The position numbers and the translations under genes were made by a program. DNA of 64,000 bases from Syngnathus acus (taxonomy: Eukaryota; Chordata; Actinopteri; Syngnathiformes; Syngnathidae): assembly GCF_901709675.1 (NCBI RefSeq), contig NC_051088.1:6829693-6893692 (forward strand), in the 5' to 3' direction. Each line of letters opens with the position of its first letter. Position 1 is the first letter of the stretch. The notes below the pieces were generated by a model, which saw only the letters and a program-made list of their open reading frames with translations, was not told the DNA's origin and did no database searches. Positions 26,140 to 35,930 of this stretch are shown piece after piece.

Positions 26140-27674
26140 ACACACACACACACACAAACATGAGCTGAGATGGTCTGCTCAAGTCTGAGGAATGAATAGA
26201 AGCATCGCTATGTTTACTCATCTGCTGTGGACTGTTTGACAACTCGTCTACATTTACACCGTGCTGATGCGCAAGCACACACACAAGCACTCACACACAC
26301 ACACACACACACACACACAAGCACACACACAGAAATATCCTGTATTTACTGTATAAGTTCACCAACAAATTTCTACATCGAATGTACCAAATGTATTCAC
26401 AAATACAACCTCAGGACTTTTGTGCAATTTGCATTGAGCCTGAATCTTAGTTAACCGGTCGCCTTTTGACTTGTGAGTGGACATTGATTTCAGCACCACT
26501 CAGTTTTAATTACACTTGAGCAGACTCCACTCCAGGGATGCTGGAGAAGGTTTCTCAGTCAATCAACCAAGCATCTTCGCCCCACATAAAAGACGATCTA
26601 ATTAAGTCTAAAGGTTCACAGAAAGGACTTTTGGTCTGCTGCGTTTTTCCGTTGTTGGTCTTGTGTCATGACAAATTTGCATCAACATATTCTTTATGAG
26701 TTCGAATTACTCTTTTTTTTTTTTTTTTTACATTATATGTTTTCATTTATTTATATAGAAGGGAGATGTAGGGCTTGAGTGGTGAGCACATCTAAATTTA
26801 AAAAACATTTTTTGCCCTCCAAAGATTTCTATGATTAAGGTTCTGTTTGAACAATTATCATATTATCATAAATTATTAGAGTTAAATCTGTATACAATTG
26901 ATTATCTACAATAGATATAGCTAATAGGTTATTTTATTACATCTTATACACCACTGTGAATTAATTATAAATGAGATTTACTGTGCACTGGATTTCTTTG
27001 TTGATTATGTTTATGCTTCTGTTAACATTAGTCACACTGCTTTATTAGCAATTAAAAAGTTTTGATAAAATGTAATGATACTCAGCTGATGTCTTAAAAG
27101 TGGCATAAAATACAAATAAACTACCATCTGAATAACAATCCCATCTCAGTGCAACAATGCAATCTGAGACGATTGTTTTCTTAAAAGCCTTTATTATTTA
27201 TTTAGCATTATTTTCTTAAAAGCACCCAAAAGTAAAGCCAACCAGCAAAGTAATATCTCAACTTGTATTCTCTGCACTTAATGTAGCAGTATGCGTACCT
27301 TTCTCCACTGTGGTGGTGCCCATGGACGGCTGCCCCAGGCTAGCTTTCGGTTCCCATTTCCCCTCATCTGGGTGAAAAACTTCCACTGATGCCAGCGGGG
27401 TCTGTTGCTGATTCATTCCTCCCAAGACCATGACCTGCCCCCCCAGCGCCACGGCGGCGGCACCTGCTCGCGCTGTGGGCAGAGGTGGCAGCTGGCTCCA
27501 TGTCTGGCTCTCCACATCAAGCACCTCCACGCTGTCCAGGGGCATGCCGGTCTCACTGCAGCCCCCCAGCACGTAGAGCAGGCCTTCGTGGTAGATGGGG
27601 GTGCAGTAGACTCTGCGCTGGGACATGGGGGGGAACTTCTCCCAGTGCAGGGACTTGACAGGACTCACCGCCAT
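1606..27674 (-). CDS. klhdc8b: klhdc8b, kelch domain-containing protein 8B (three coding exons; 3' end outside window)
   Basis: The gene joins 27674-27299, 5928-5764 and 1830-1606 on the minus strand. All junctions are GT/AG and keep phase (1 nt carried at each join). The joined product is about 255 residues, against roughly 354 in human KLHDC8B, so about 100 C-terminal residues lie left of position 1. Visible kelch cores are LYVLGGC, VMVLGGM, VYALGGM, KIYIMGGR and LFSLGGLQ; the stretch LQQPGPHNFYSRPHFV is diagnostic for 8B rather than 8A. Kelch repeats fold into a beta-propeller used for protein binding. From family knowledge, human KLHDC8B is a midbody protein linked to cytokinesis and Hodgkin lymphoma. 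The start MAVSPVKSLHW was chosen because it lies 11 residues before the conserved W, as in human; an in-frame ATG at 27689 is the alternative. The intron between exons 1 and 2 is 21 kb. Identity is confident; the start is less so. Confidence 0.9.
2035..2958. mobile_element. Non-autonomous DNA transposon with ~25-bp terminal inverted repeats, TA-flanked
   Basis: The left end CCGTTCTTTCCATGTATAAT and the right end, read as reverse complement (CCGTTTTTTTCCATGTATAA), match almost perfectly and continue into TGCGC. Both ends are bordered by TA, as expected of Tc1/mariner-superfamily target duplication. A second internal GCGCATTATACATGG motif repeats near each end. No transposase frame is present. 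A SINE sits inside at about 2582-2820. The superfamily is inferred from the TA flank only. Confidence 0.7.
2582..2820 (+). mobile_element. tRNA-derived SINE, 5'-truncated copy
   Basis: This copy is nearly identical to 7980-8215 but lacks the tRNA-like head; similarity begins at CCGGCCGGGTCATACC. It ends in TGGGACTTTAAAAAATAAAA, an A-rich tail. Only a handful of base differences are visible over about 230 bases, so both copies look young. It is inserted in the element at 2035-2958. Confidence 0.8.
3030..3125 (+). repeat. Dispersed fish repeat, short fragment
   Basis: The run CCATGCATTTTCTATACTGCC followed by GGAGCCAATCCCAGCTGGCT and a GGGCAAGAAGCGGAGTG block follows the order seen in the longer copy at 7471-7843. 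Confidence 0.6.
4994..5018. repeat. (AAT)n microsatellite
   Basis: About eight tandem TAA/AAT units. Confidence 0.9.
5046..5577 (-). mobile_element. Internally deleted L2-like LINE copy
   Basis: Read on the minus strand, the 5' part encodes VPSILLADVRSLD and, in another frame, RGGGLCVYIREEWCRD. These are typical of the start and early part of an L2/Rex1-type apurinic endonuclease. The sequence then passes directly into the 3' end shared with 24730-24925, ending in the tail GACAATAAAGCTGATTCTGA. The rest of the endonuclease and all the reverse transcriptase are missing. It is GC-rich (notably 5230-5577) relative to the surrounding AT-rich intron, and a stop (after ...GPDSA) and frame changes break it. 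Confidence 0.65.
5764..5928 (-). CDS. klhdc8b: klhdc8b coding exon 2
   Basis: The acceptor CTGCAG|ATGGC and the donor ATCATGG|GTAGGA bound a 165-nt exon encoding DGKVYALGGMG through GNKIYIMG. Phase matches both neighbours. It carries kelch cores 3 and most of 4; the motif MPTPRYGA is conserved with KLHDC8A and 8B. Confidence 0.9.
7471..7843 (+). repeat. Dispersed fish repeat ('CCATCCATCCAT' family), longest copy
   Basis: It begins TCCATCCATCCATCCATTCT and carries the characteristic blocks CCGGTTGCCAGTCAATCGCA, TGTTTTTGGGATGTGGGAGG, AACCCACGCGGGCACGGGGA and GAACATGCAAACTCC. It ends in a segment (AACAATGGTTAGCACGTCCG) that looks like a reversed tRNA-type head. Such copies are very common in teleost genomes. 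No intact coding frame. Confidence 0.8.
7917..8215 (+). mobile_element. tRNA-derived SINE, near full length
   Basis: The head has an A-box-like stretch (CTCAGTGGCCTAGTGGTAGA) and a clear B box (GGTTGTGGGTTCAAACCCC), the internal RNA polymerase III promoter pattern of a tRNA. A unique body follows, then an A-rich tail at 8211-8234. The truncated copy at 2582-2820 shares the body. It is a SINE rather than a tRNA gene because no acceptor-stem pairing closes around the boxes and the unit runs on for 200 bases. Confidence 0.85.
8254..9017. mobile_element. Non-autonomous hAT-type transposon with 8-bp target duplication
   Basis: The ends are TAGGGGTGTAA (8254-8264) and its exact inverted copy TTACACCCCTA (9007-9017). 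The flanks are the perfect 8-bp duplication GTAGCCAT (8246-8253 and 9018-9025). An 8-bp duplication with such ends is the hallmark of hAT elements. Both subterminal regions are dense in ATCGAT/CGATA motifs, which could be transposase binding sites. The 764-bp interior has no transposase, so mobility would need a related enzyme supplied elsewhere. Confidence 0.9.
9028..9250 (+). repeat. Dispersed fish repeat, diverged copy
   Basis: The blocks CTATTCTATGTGCC, GTGCTGGAGCTGATGCCAGC, GATGCAGGGCACAAATAAG and CCATTCACATTCACA occur in the same order as in the family consensus suggested by 7471-7843. Confidence 0.5.
9544..9603. promoter_or_regulatory. Candidate RFX X-box plus CRE pair
   Basis: GTCACCATGGTAAC at 9544-9557 fits the palindromic RFX X-box consensus (GTNRCCATGGYAAC) at all positions. 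TGACGTCA at 9596-9603 is a perfect CREB/ATF palindrome 38 bases downstream. It lies inside the 21-kb klhdc8b intron. Function is inferred from motif match only. Confidence 0.4.
9941..9955 (+). repeat. Homopolymer G15
   Basis: Fifteen G in a row, preceded by GAA. It may form G-quadruplex structures and is a likely sequencing or assembly length error site. Confidence 0.9.
10110..10315 (+). repeat. Dispersed fish repeat copy
   Basis: TCCATCCATCTGTTCATTAT, GGCGCCTATCCCAGCGGGGT, ACACCTTGAACTGG, CAATCACAGGGCACACT and TTTTTTGGAATGTGGGAGGA follow the family order; the 3' portion is lost. Confidence 0.75.
10788..11087. mobile_element. Tc1/mariner-type MITE with paired terminal hairpins
   Basis: Two 66-bp units (10788-10853 and 11022-11087) each form a hairpin with a 26-27-bp stem starting CACTACCGTTCAAAAGTTTG and a 12-14-base loop. 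The second unit is the exact reverse complement of the first. Each is flanked by TA on at least one side. They enclose 168 bp of very AT-rich DNA. The stem sequence resembles the inverted repeats of vertebrate Tc1-like elements (from memory). It could be one 300-bp element or two separate insertions. Confidence 0.7.
13948..13972. repeat. (CA)n tract
   Basis: Interrupted CA dinucleotide run. Confidence 0.8.
14765..14860 (+). pseudogene. Possible Tc1-like transposase fragment
   Basis: One frame reads SALEHLWNVLEQEVQY then a stop. This resembles the conserved region after the second acidic residue of Tc1 transposases (PIEHLWDVLER type). The piece is short and degenerate, so this is tentative. 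Confidence 0.3.
16850..16925 (+). repeat. Dispersed fish repeat fragment
   Basis: GAAGCCTATCCCTGCTGACT, then TTGGACTGGTCGCCA, match the middle blocks of the family. Confidence 0.5.
19925..20060. repeat. Probable old interspersed repeat
   Basis: The segment GTGGAACCTCAAATTTCAAA, CATTTGTAAATTGAAAGGTT, CATAAATTGAGG is self-similar and resembles a common fish repeat; recognition is from memory and not proven by a second copy here. Confidence 0.3.
20455..20710 (+). repeat. Dispersed fish repeat, diverged copy
   Basis: Weak but ordered matches to the 7471-7843 copy: TTGCAGAGCACATTTC, CTATCCACACTAATGGACAA, AGCAAGCTCCACACTGGAGA, GGATTCAAACCCC, and a terminal CTGCTAATCATTTTTCCACC (reversed tRNA-like end). 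Confidence 0.5.
22315..22395. repeat. Imperfect (GT)n tract
   Basis: GTGT-rich run with GCGT interruptions; potential Z-DNA forming sequence. Confidence 0.7.
23049..23736 (-). pseudogene. 5'-truncated non-LTR retrotransposon, reverse transcriptase C-terminal part
   Basis: The minus strand has an open frame of 163 codons (23736-23245) beginning in the thumb region (VSTYLGVKLDRTLTFKQHLD) and including EYCAPAWCRSPHVKKLD. A one-base frame change then restores homology: WVKTKWREQWKSAEPSRLHH and PWKQWTTLNRL, a pattern ending many I/Jockey-like reverse transcriptase proteins. Catalytic motifs and endonuclease are missing. High GC sets it apart from its surroundings. Confidence 0.75.
24231..24272. 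repeat. (GT)n tract
   Basis: TGTGTG run with GC interruptions. Confidence 0.85.
24733..24926 (+). mobile_element. L2-like LINE, 3'-end fragment
   Basis: This is the reverse complement of 5046-5238 with few differences. It starts GTCCACTGCTCGCCACTGGC and ends TTGACAATAAAGCTGACTCT followed by a (CTGACT)n tail, the usual 3' end of L2-like elements. It is truncated at the 5' side and carries no coding part. Confidence 0.8.
26082..26155 (+). repeat. (CA)n microsatellite
   Basis: About 36 CA units with a single TA interruption; the longest microsatellite of the window. Confidence 0.95.
26274..26331 (+). repeat. (CA)n microsatellite, interrupted
   Basis: CA run broken by AAGC and CT units; separated from the tract at 26082 by about 120 bases. 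Confidence 0.9.
27299..27674 (-). CDS. klhdc8b: klhdc8b coding exon 1
   Basis: This exon encodes the first 125 residues, with kelch cores LYVLGGC and VMVLGGM. The donor is AAAG|GTACGC at 27298-27297. A strong pyrimidine-rich splice acceptor (CTTCAG ending at 27733) lies 59 nt upstream of the start codon, so 27732-27675 is probably 5'UTR in the same exon and at least one noncoding first exon lies farther right. The segment has higher GC than its flanks. Confidence 0.88.
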
Positions 27675-29757
27675 CTCCTGCACAGGCATGTCTCCGAGAC
27701 TGATAGGAGGGGGGACACCATCACACACCGAGCTGAAGTGAGGAAGGATGGAGGAGAGAGTGTGAAACGGTGGGAAGTACTACTGAAAATTGTAATGTTG
27801 TAATTGAATAGTATATTGCTCAATTTTGCTAACTTTAAATTTAATTCCATCCTTCTAAAATGGATGGCTGGAGGAATACCTAACTTATTTGAGCAATTGC
27901 ATGTAACTATAATCGTGTTTGCCAACCTTTGCTCAAGCAAAGCATATTGTCGGCCACATGACACAATTGGCCATGAACACGTGTTTGTATTTTTCTATTG
28001 ATATTGTCACAAAAACTTCAACTAGATGGGAGGAAAAAGACCCAATAAAAATACCAATGTGTGTTTTAAATAGTGTTCATTTTCACCTATGATTTAAATA
28101 TGATTTGGTCAACGAAATGGTTTAAATTACAACAATGACACACCACTAAATAAAAAAAGAATATAGTATGATCAGGGCTCGGTACGATTATTTTATTTTT
28201 TTAAATCGCTGAACAAGATAATCAAATGAACAGTAATAATAAAAACATAATATTAGTTTGGCATAGGTCAAAAGCAAAAGCACGTAGGCATCCAGGAGAG
28301 GAAGCGTCGGACAGAAGAGAGGGAAGTGGAAGGTATTAGAAAGTAGGGGATAAAAAACTGTGAATCTCACCTCTCTTCCAGATGTCACGTCCGCCCCTAT
28401 ATAAATATTTTATTCCTACGGCTGTTGGTTTGTGAGCAGCAAAGCCATCTGCCCTTCACAAATTGTTTCACCCCTTTTCTCTGGCTGTCTTTCCCTCAGT
28501 GTGTCTTGCAAGGAGCTTATTTGGACTTGAATATATCCTTCAAGGAGGGTGTCTTCAGGTTTAACGACTAATCCCACAAAACCTCAAGCAGCAACCAATC
28601 TCAAAAAAAGGAAATCAGGAGGGGTCATAGTTTAAAATAAAAACTTCACAAGAGCAAATAAAAAGTTCCCCGGACGTCCAAAAAAGCTTCTCCTGCCTTA
28701 ATTAGGCAACGTCTCCATTTCCTGGAGGAATATCGTCTGACTCATAAGAGAGCACACGCACGCAAGAGCTTTGGAGAAGGTCCCTCGATGAGGGCCAACC
28801 TGCAAGAACACACAGAAACATGGTTTGGAATGATGAGTCACAGGATAGAAAATTGTCTAAAATGAGGAGGCAAAACATCAGAAGTCTGCATGAAAAGACA
28901 GTGGGCGTGTTTTTACTGGATGCAGTTTTTATTCAAATGACCTCAAGACATCCTGCACTGTTGATCACCCCCCTCCACCGATGCAGTTACTAGGGCAACG
29001 TATGAACCATTGTTTGAGTTCTGTATTTGGGGCCACCTGAGACATTTACATAATTCCGCTGAGATGTGTTTAACAAATCAAAATGGAGGGATGGATGATG
29101 GGACCGGTTTTGACAACATGAGTGAAATACAATATTCCTTTTTTTTATGCTTTCAACATGTTCTTATACGTCTCATTACATGAGGGAGGTTTGCGTGTTT
29201 ATCTTCCATTCATTTTGAAACTTCTGTTTGAGTGTTGTTAACAGATTGCTTGACTCACTGCATGTTACACCGCTAACAACCACCAATTCAGAGTTCACGA
29301 CAAAGGCATACGTGAAAATTGCAATAAGCGGCTGTGTTATTGGTCGATGTTGTGGTGCACACAATGTTTCATCTTTAAAAGAGAGATATTACAAGTCGTC
29401 AAATGTTAAAAATGACACAGAGCAGAGGGGGCAGGTGCAGATGAGCAAAGAAAGCTCGAGAAAAAGCACAAATCCTGCTTCCCCTGTGGTGCTCACGTAG
29501 CAGTCTAGTCAATTTGTATTGTGGGCATGACTTTGGGGAAGTTGGAAGAATTAAATGAATGTCTCCTAATTCAGTGTTAGCACAGGTGCAGTGGGAGCTA
29601 GGCCCTTGTGTCTCTTTAGACGATTAAACACTGTTACTCTGATAGTCAGTTGCCTTGAAGAAGAGAGATAGCTATGTTATGCTCGGGGTTTACTTTGGTT
29701 TATACAACCAAAGTACTATTTGAAATTCAAACGTTTTCTACAATAAAATGATAGGCT

Positions 29758-30967
29758 GGCATGTTAATGCTGTTCCTGGACTTCAGCTCAGCGTTTAATA
29801 CCATCATTCCACAACATCTGGTGGAAAAACTGGAACACCTGGGCTTCAGCACCCCCCTTCGGAACTGGCTGCTAGACTTCCTCACCAACAGACCTCAGTC
29901 AGTCCGGGTCGGACAGAACACCTCCGATGTCATCACCCTCAGCACAGGCTCCCCTCAGGGCTGCGTCCTGAGCCCCCTGCTGTTCACCCTGATGACACAC
30001 GACTGCGCCCCCAGGTTCACCACCAATCACATCGTGAAGTTTGCAGACGACACAACGGTGGTGGGCCTCATCAGGGACAACAACGACCTGGACTACAGAG
30101 AGGAGGTGGAGCAGTTGGTGGGCTGGTGCAGAGAAAATAGCCTGATCCTGAATGTGGAGAAGACGAAGGAGATCATCGTCGACTTCAGGAAGAACCGGCC
30201 TCACCACGCTCCACTGATCATCAACAGCTCAGCTGTGGAGGTGGTCAGCAGCACTAAATTCCTGGGAGTCCACATCACAGACGACCTCACCTGGACTGTG
30301 AACACCACAACACTGGTCAAGAGGGCACAGAAGCGCTTGTACTTCCTGCGGAGGATGAGGAGAGCCCACCTGCCCCCACCCATCATGAGGACGTTCTACC
30401 GAAGCACCATAGAGAGCATTCTGACAAGCTGTCTCTCGGGGTGGTGTGGAGGTTGCAGCGCCTCCGATTGGAAGAACCTGAGGAGAGTGGTGAGGACAGC
30501 AGAGAGGATCATCGGGGCTCCTCTTCCCTCCATTCAGGACTTGTCATCCCAGCGCTGCGTGTCCCGAGCCCGAAATATTATCAGTGACCCATCACACCCC
30601 CACCATGGACTGTTCTCCCTGCTGCCCTCTGGGAAGAGGTTTCGCAGCATCCGCTGCAGGTCCACCAGGTTCTGCAATAGTTTTTTCCCTGCTGTCGTCA
30701 GACTGCTGAACATTCAAACGTAGCATTCCTCTGCACACTTGAAAATACTGTTTTTGTCTCCTGCACTGTTCACATACTTTATCACTGCTGCACTTTGTAC
30801 TTTATAATTATCTTATCTCATATTTTTATATAGAATGTCACTTTTTTTTTTAACCAGCCGAAATACCTCTACATTGCTGAAAGCCGTATGCAACGAAATT
30901 TCGTTTTGTACACACCTAGTGTTGACAAAATGACAATAAAGTTCTGTCTAAGTCTAAGTCTAAGTCT
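29758..30967 (+). mobile_element. L2-like LINE, 5'-truncated, with open reverse-transcriptase fragment
   Basis: A continuous 320-codon frame (29761-30723) begins inside the reverse transcriptase. Motif A (FLDFSSAFN, residues 5-13), [13 protein letters not shown] (63-75) and the catalytic FADD (94-97) are intact, and the frame reaches the natural end RLLNIQT. The 3'UTR has ATGCAACGAAATTTCGTTTT and ends in ACAATAAAGTTCTG followed by repeats of CTAAGT, as in L2-like elements. The upstream RT fingers and the endonuclease are absent, so it cannot be autonomous. The open frame suggests a recent insertion. Confidence 0.88.
29761..30723 (+). CDS. Truncated LINE reverse transcriptase (320 codons)
   Basis: This is the coding part of the L2-like copy. 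Catalytic aspartates D7, D96 and D97 are present. The ATG at 29761 is an internal methionine, not the natural start. No host promoter is evident; expression as a protein is unlikely. Confidence 0.8.
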   Translation: MLMLFLDFSSAFNTIIPQHLVEKLEHLGFSTPLRNWLLDFLTNRPQSVRVGQNTSDVITLSTGSPQGCVLSPLLFTLMTHDCAPRFTTNHIVKFADDTTVVGLIRDNNDLDYREEVEQLVGWCRENSLILNVEKTKEIIVDFRKNRPHHAPLIINSSAVEVVSSTKFLGVHITDDLTWTVNTTTLVKRAQKRLYFLRRMRRAHLPPPIMRTFYRSTIESILTSCLSGWCGGCSASDWKNLRRVVRTAERIIGAPLPSIQDLSSQRCVSRARNIISDPSHPHHGLFSLLPSGKRFRSIRCRSTRFCNSFFPAVVRLLNIQT

Positions 30968-31079
30968 TAATCGATAAACAGTCGAAGACTTTTTGAAGGC
31001 AAAGAAATGGCCAAGTCAGTCATGAGCTCGTCAACAGAACTATGTTTCTCAACATGTATTGAACCAATGCACATATTTA

Positions 31080-31235
31080 GGGGAGGCGTGGTTCAGTGAT
31101 AGAATGGTTGTCTCCCAACCCAGAGGTTGAGGGTTTGATCACCAGCCATTGTGACCTTGTCAAATTATCCTTGAGCAAGGCACTGAACCGCCAGTTGTCA
31201 CAATTGACCACACACTGGATTGTTTGCCACTCAAC
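31080..31235 (+). mobile_element. Second tRNA-derived SINE family
   Basis: GGAGGCGTGGTTCAGTGATA (A-box side) and GAGGTTGAGGGTTTGATCACC (B box) form a tRNA-like head. The body contains TATCCTTGAGCAAGGCACTGAACC, a motif common in fish SINE bodies. The sequence differs from the 7917 family. Confidence 0.65.
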
Positions 31236-34200
31236 ATTCTAAACATCATGATCATATCTATAAATGTGTCACTAGTCCAAATATTAACCCCCGCAAACAA
31301 AATCTAATAGCATGTCTGCGTGAAGTCTGCATGTTACAGACTACTCATGTGATTTCCTTAACTTTAGCTCCTAAAATGACGGTTTGTTCAATGCATGTTT
31401 TTTTCTTATAAAATTATGAACATCATGACATCATTCATTCATTCATTCAACTTTTTGGCACACACAATTTACAGCATTGTAACACTATTATTTTGTTTCC
31501 AACAGGCCAAAAACTCCCTTGTACTTCTGACTTTGTACCGTATTTAGACTACCAAGAGACCCAAAAGTAAAATTGCACAGTTTTCAGACCGATAATGATC
31601 TCTTGGAGTGCTCCGTCTGCCACCAGCCCTCTCTGATCTTTCTGGCAACCATGAAAGAGATCTTTCTGAATAAGAAGCACGCATCCCTGAAAAGGCAATG
31701 TACACACACTTATACACAAAAAGGAGCTTAGAGATTTAGAAAAGAGGTCGAGCTATTTTGAGGTGCCCATGAACTTTTCCAGAACTAAATTTAACAGCGG
31801 TAATGAAAGCTTCCGGCTGAATAGCTGCACAACAGGAAGCGAAGGAACAAATGAAAAATGCTAAAAATGATTATTGGAGTTCCCAGCATGAATTACCTCC
31901 TTGTAGATCACGGGTGGCCTTACCCATTCTATGGACTCGCTGCCTGTCTCATTGCATTTTCTTCCAAAGAATCAATACAAGGAGAAAAACGCACCATGAC
32001 GAAGAGGCAAACGGGACAAAATGTTAAGTTCACAAACATGGATTTGAATGCAATTGCCATACCAAACTCATCAATTTACTTATCAACACGTTCAAAACAG
32101 AAATACCAAATTAGAGAAAAGTCCAAATGCTTTGCAATGCAGTTGTTTCACTCCTGAAAATGAATAACGTGAAGCCACTGTTTACTATTACATTTCCTGT
32201 TGCCAACCTAGACAAGCTTAAAAGGACTATGTTAAAAACCAACAAACTAAAATGCTCCCAAACACTACCGGATGCAAAAAGAGCAAGACCAGTGCTGAAA
32301 ATAATGAGAAAGAAAGTACAAAAATTTAAAGGGCGCCTTTAGACAGTATGCTCGGGGAATCTTCCTAATGAAGTAGCAGTGTTTAATAAACAAGGGAAAT
32401 GATGGCCTTAGTAAGAGTCCGAGATGGCCAAGAAATGGTGCACACTGCACAGACATCCGTGAGAGGCCAAGTCAGCGGCTGACTCATGGCATCAACTTTC
32501 CTCTCCAAAAAGGAAGTGTGGCACACTCTTGAGACGTGCTTGCATAACAAAAGGTCAAACATGTTTACATTTTACTTCCTACATTCAAAGAAGTAGTCTC
32601 CTCTCCAAACTGAAAAAGTCAAGGCCTTTAGTACAAATGAAAAATAAATATTGTGCCAACGTATGTATTAACTCATTTAGGGTGGTCCATCATCATAGCT
32701 GTTTTTGACAGAATCCATCCATCCCAGTCTTACTCCTTTCTGGTTGCTACAGTCCACATATGGAGCGGAGGTTTGATGTTATCATAATTCAAAGGAGAAT
32801 TGCATCAACTTCCAGATCTCTCTCCTTAAGCTTATTACTCTCCATCACGCTCCTGAGATTTTTTCATATTTTCATTACTTGAGTCTAATGGATCCCAAGG
32901 CAACAAGAAGTGAGTGTCAGGCATTATCACCAGGCCATGTTGCACTTAGTGTATATGAAGTTACTTTGAATTCAACTCAACTATGTGTAGTCCCCACAGA
33001 GCAGTCATGGACTCGAACACTAAGATAAATCCGCTGGAAATAGCCTCGTTCGTCTCAGATGTGATTTTCTTCAAAATCTATAGGTTTCGTTCTTTGATTT
33101 AGCTAGAGCACATAGATCAATTCAAGATTGTGCCTTCCTGCTGTGGTACAAATCAGAAAATGAACTTTGCTTGAGTTTTCCTGATTGAAAATCCTACAAA
33201 ATCACATAGAATTTGATCCTGTGCAATTTAAGTGGCACATTGAATCACATTACACAAGACATTATGTTAAAAGAAAAAGAGCAGCAAAATGTTGTGGCAA
33301 GCAGCATTCAAGTCTGGTAGCCATGCAAACATACGCAAAACGGTCTCGGTGATATCTGCCTATGACCACTAATGAGATTTTTTTTTCTGTAGTCCTGATA
33401 CTGTAATCCCCTTACATCATACCATAGCATCACCAGCAATTCTGGTTCGATAAGGAGGAGATGTCATCACATCTTTTATCAGGACTTTTCGTCACATGCA
33501 ATATGGGACTAGAGGGGCAAAATAGCACTTTTGTGTTACATAAGCCTACATGTCTGAGCATGATCACACTGATGGGAAATTTGTGTCATCTGAAGTATTA
33601 AGATGTTGGTCTGATTGTCCAGCAAAGATTGCTGCAAGCAGCTGTCTGCTACGAACAGTGTCCACATGATCCCAAGAGGTATTTTAGGTTAGAACAGAAG
33701 AAGAACCTTGCCGCCACAGTCTACATCGCTTCCAGGGTGAACGCGACGACGAGACCAAACCAAAAGAGAAGGAGGCAGGACATTCACAGTCTGCTTTATG
33801 ACTGAACCTTTTGCATCCTTCTGCCACGGGTTGATTGTGACTCACCTTAGCAACCATTTTAAATACTGGCAAAGTGGGGGGAAATCCAGGAGCAAATCTT
33901 AAAACTAAACATAAACCAACACATCATTTGGAACCTCATAAAAAAAAAACAACTCATATTGCAGCTTGGCATTAATTTAAAACTGCTCCAAACGCTGGGC
34001 CAGTGAAAGGGAAGTCAAACTTGTGCAATATTACATGTTTAATAGCCACAAGTTCAATCTGTGGCTATATGATCAAATTAGACAGAGGCAGGGCAGAGTT
34101 GTTCCCTGTGAGCAGCATAACCTTGATATGCTACATATGAGGAGAGGAAGGAACAAATAATCCTATTCATAGTGATCATTCTTTTCCCCAATATAATTAA

Positions 34201-35312
34201 CAGTCTGTTCCCTGATTACAAGACCACTTGTTCGCTCTTCACATAATTCATGAAGGTAATTACAGTGCAAGATGACAAAGAGAAGAATATGAGCAAACGT
34301 GCTACAAGTAAATTCGTCCTGGCCGCTTCAATTTTGCTAATAAATGAAAGACGAATGTATCTTTAAGACTAACTTCATCAGACGCTCTACTCTATATAAA
34401 TGAATTAGTATTCAAATAAAACTGAAAATCTTTGAAGCAATTCTTGAGCATGTGTCTGTAAGACCTCACTTCCTATTCTAACATTATACATCAAGTTGGA
34501 AAAACCTCCCGTTTTTTTTTCTTTTTCTTCATTTGGGCATGCAGGCCTACAGCAATTGGATGAGAGTATGAAATGTTAATTTTTTTGTATCCATATTCTT
34601 CTGTTTTTGCTACAATGTATATTTGAAGGTGGCCCAAACATCTGAACAGCCATCAGGTGATTAAAGCTTGTGAAATGTATGGCCAACCAGCCACTTGTCA
34701 AAGTGTAGAATTTCTTTTGAGCAACAATGCTATTACTATGGGTTTGATTGTTTACCAGAAGTCACTTAGAACTAGGGAGGATTTGTTCACTGTTATTGGT
34801 GTGTCCGACCTGATTTGCCATACTGCTACTTGCTGTATGAAAAGGATTTAATAAAAGAAAACTGTTTTGATTTAAAACTTTGTAACATGTTTCATTTAAG
34901 ATAACGAGTTATTGTTTTTTTTATTCACGCAGGTCTGGTTGAAATCTTTCCCCCCAGAATTTCACAGTGATTTGGAAAACAGCTCTTTATATGGACTTGG
35001 CAGCATCAGACTTTATAACGCACTTGGGTGATGTACAACATTGCCCGCATGGCAACACAAAGACAAAATAGCAACCAAACAACTGAACCAGATAATTGTG
35101 GGGAGGATGCATTGAGCGACCAGAAATGAAAAGCGAGATATGCAAAATTGTCACAGCTACACAACAGCAAAACAGAATGACATCCCGTTGCTTTGTCGAA
35201 TGGCCACTCTCGGTTGAATTGTTTCCTGGCAATTGAATGTTTTCCATCTGTGTCACCAAGAGGCAACAACGTGTCCCAGAGGTTGAACGTCCAGTCCGTT
35301 GCTCCGCTGCCT

Positions 35313-35326
35313 GTCGCCACGGAGAC
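35313..35326. promoter_or_regulatory. X-box-like site
   Basis: GTCGCCACGGAGAC is close to the RFX X-box consensus but has mismatches in the spacer and right half site. No clear CRE beside it. Weak. Confidence 0.2.
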
Positions 35327-35872
35327 GGCCCATAAGTGACACCGAATGACAAAAGCATTCTCCACTTCACTAATGAATTTGAAACCCCACACTGCTTGTT
35401 TCATTGACATGCGTAGCAGTTAATCTGCCGGACGTAATCCTCCTCATTTTGGCTGGCCGCGTAACAATTGATGGAGGATTTTTTAAACGGAGAGCTGCAC
35501 TCATTTGCACTCAATTCCAACCTTTCAAACTGAGTGACACCGTCAGAATTGTCGGATCCAATTGAAAAATCTGAAATGGTTTGCGCACAACTATTACATG
35601 CGTTTCAACAAACTTGTTGACCAGCAACTGACTGTGCATAACCTGATGTGATCATGACCGGTGTCATCCATCGCCATCATGGCTGGCAAACCATTTATCA
35701 ACCTAACAAAGTCCCAACACATTGTCATGTGTCATGTCTGAAACAGTTTTGCAGGAGAACAAAAATATAGAATGTCCAAAATGCATTACAAAGTTTGGTA
35801 CTAAATTATCAAGTCAGGATCCCCTGTGAACAGTCGTGTTTTTCAATATAGTCAGAAAACAAAGGAACTCAC

Positions 35873-35930
35873 AGGAGAACATACAAACTACACACGGAAA
35901 GATCAGAGCTGAGATTTAAAGTCACGAGAA
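35873..35930 (+). repeat. Dispersed fish repeat fragment
   Basis: AGGAGAACATACAAACTACA followed by CGGAAAGATCAGAGCTGAGA matches the 3' blocks of the 7471-7843 copy. Confidence 0.45.

Larger units (their letters stand above)
5929..27298. other. klhdc8b intron 1-2 (21 kb), repeat-rich, no host gene seen
   Basis: This intron contains the annotated SINE, hAT-type element, hairpin pair, LINE fragments, dispersed repeats and CA/GT tracts. Between them (for example 5.9-7.4, 11.1-13.9, 15-19.9 and 24.9-26 kb) I see only AT-rich sequence with short random open frames, none with recognisable domains or paired splice signals plus conserved sequence. Confidence 0.6.

Noticed and set aside
26075-26290. 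Open frames made of Val-Cys or His-Thr repeats
   Set aside because: These are translations of the (CA)n microsatellite.
1606-27298. microRNA genes known near this locus in mammals (miR-191/miR-425 type)
   Set aside because: I looked for their mature sequences and did not see them.
35006-35410. 134-codon open frame on the minus strand
   Set aside because: No recognisable domain, no flanking exon pattern, overlapping open frame on the same strand; consistent with chance.
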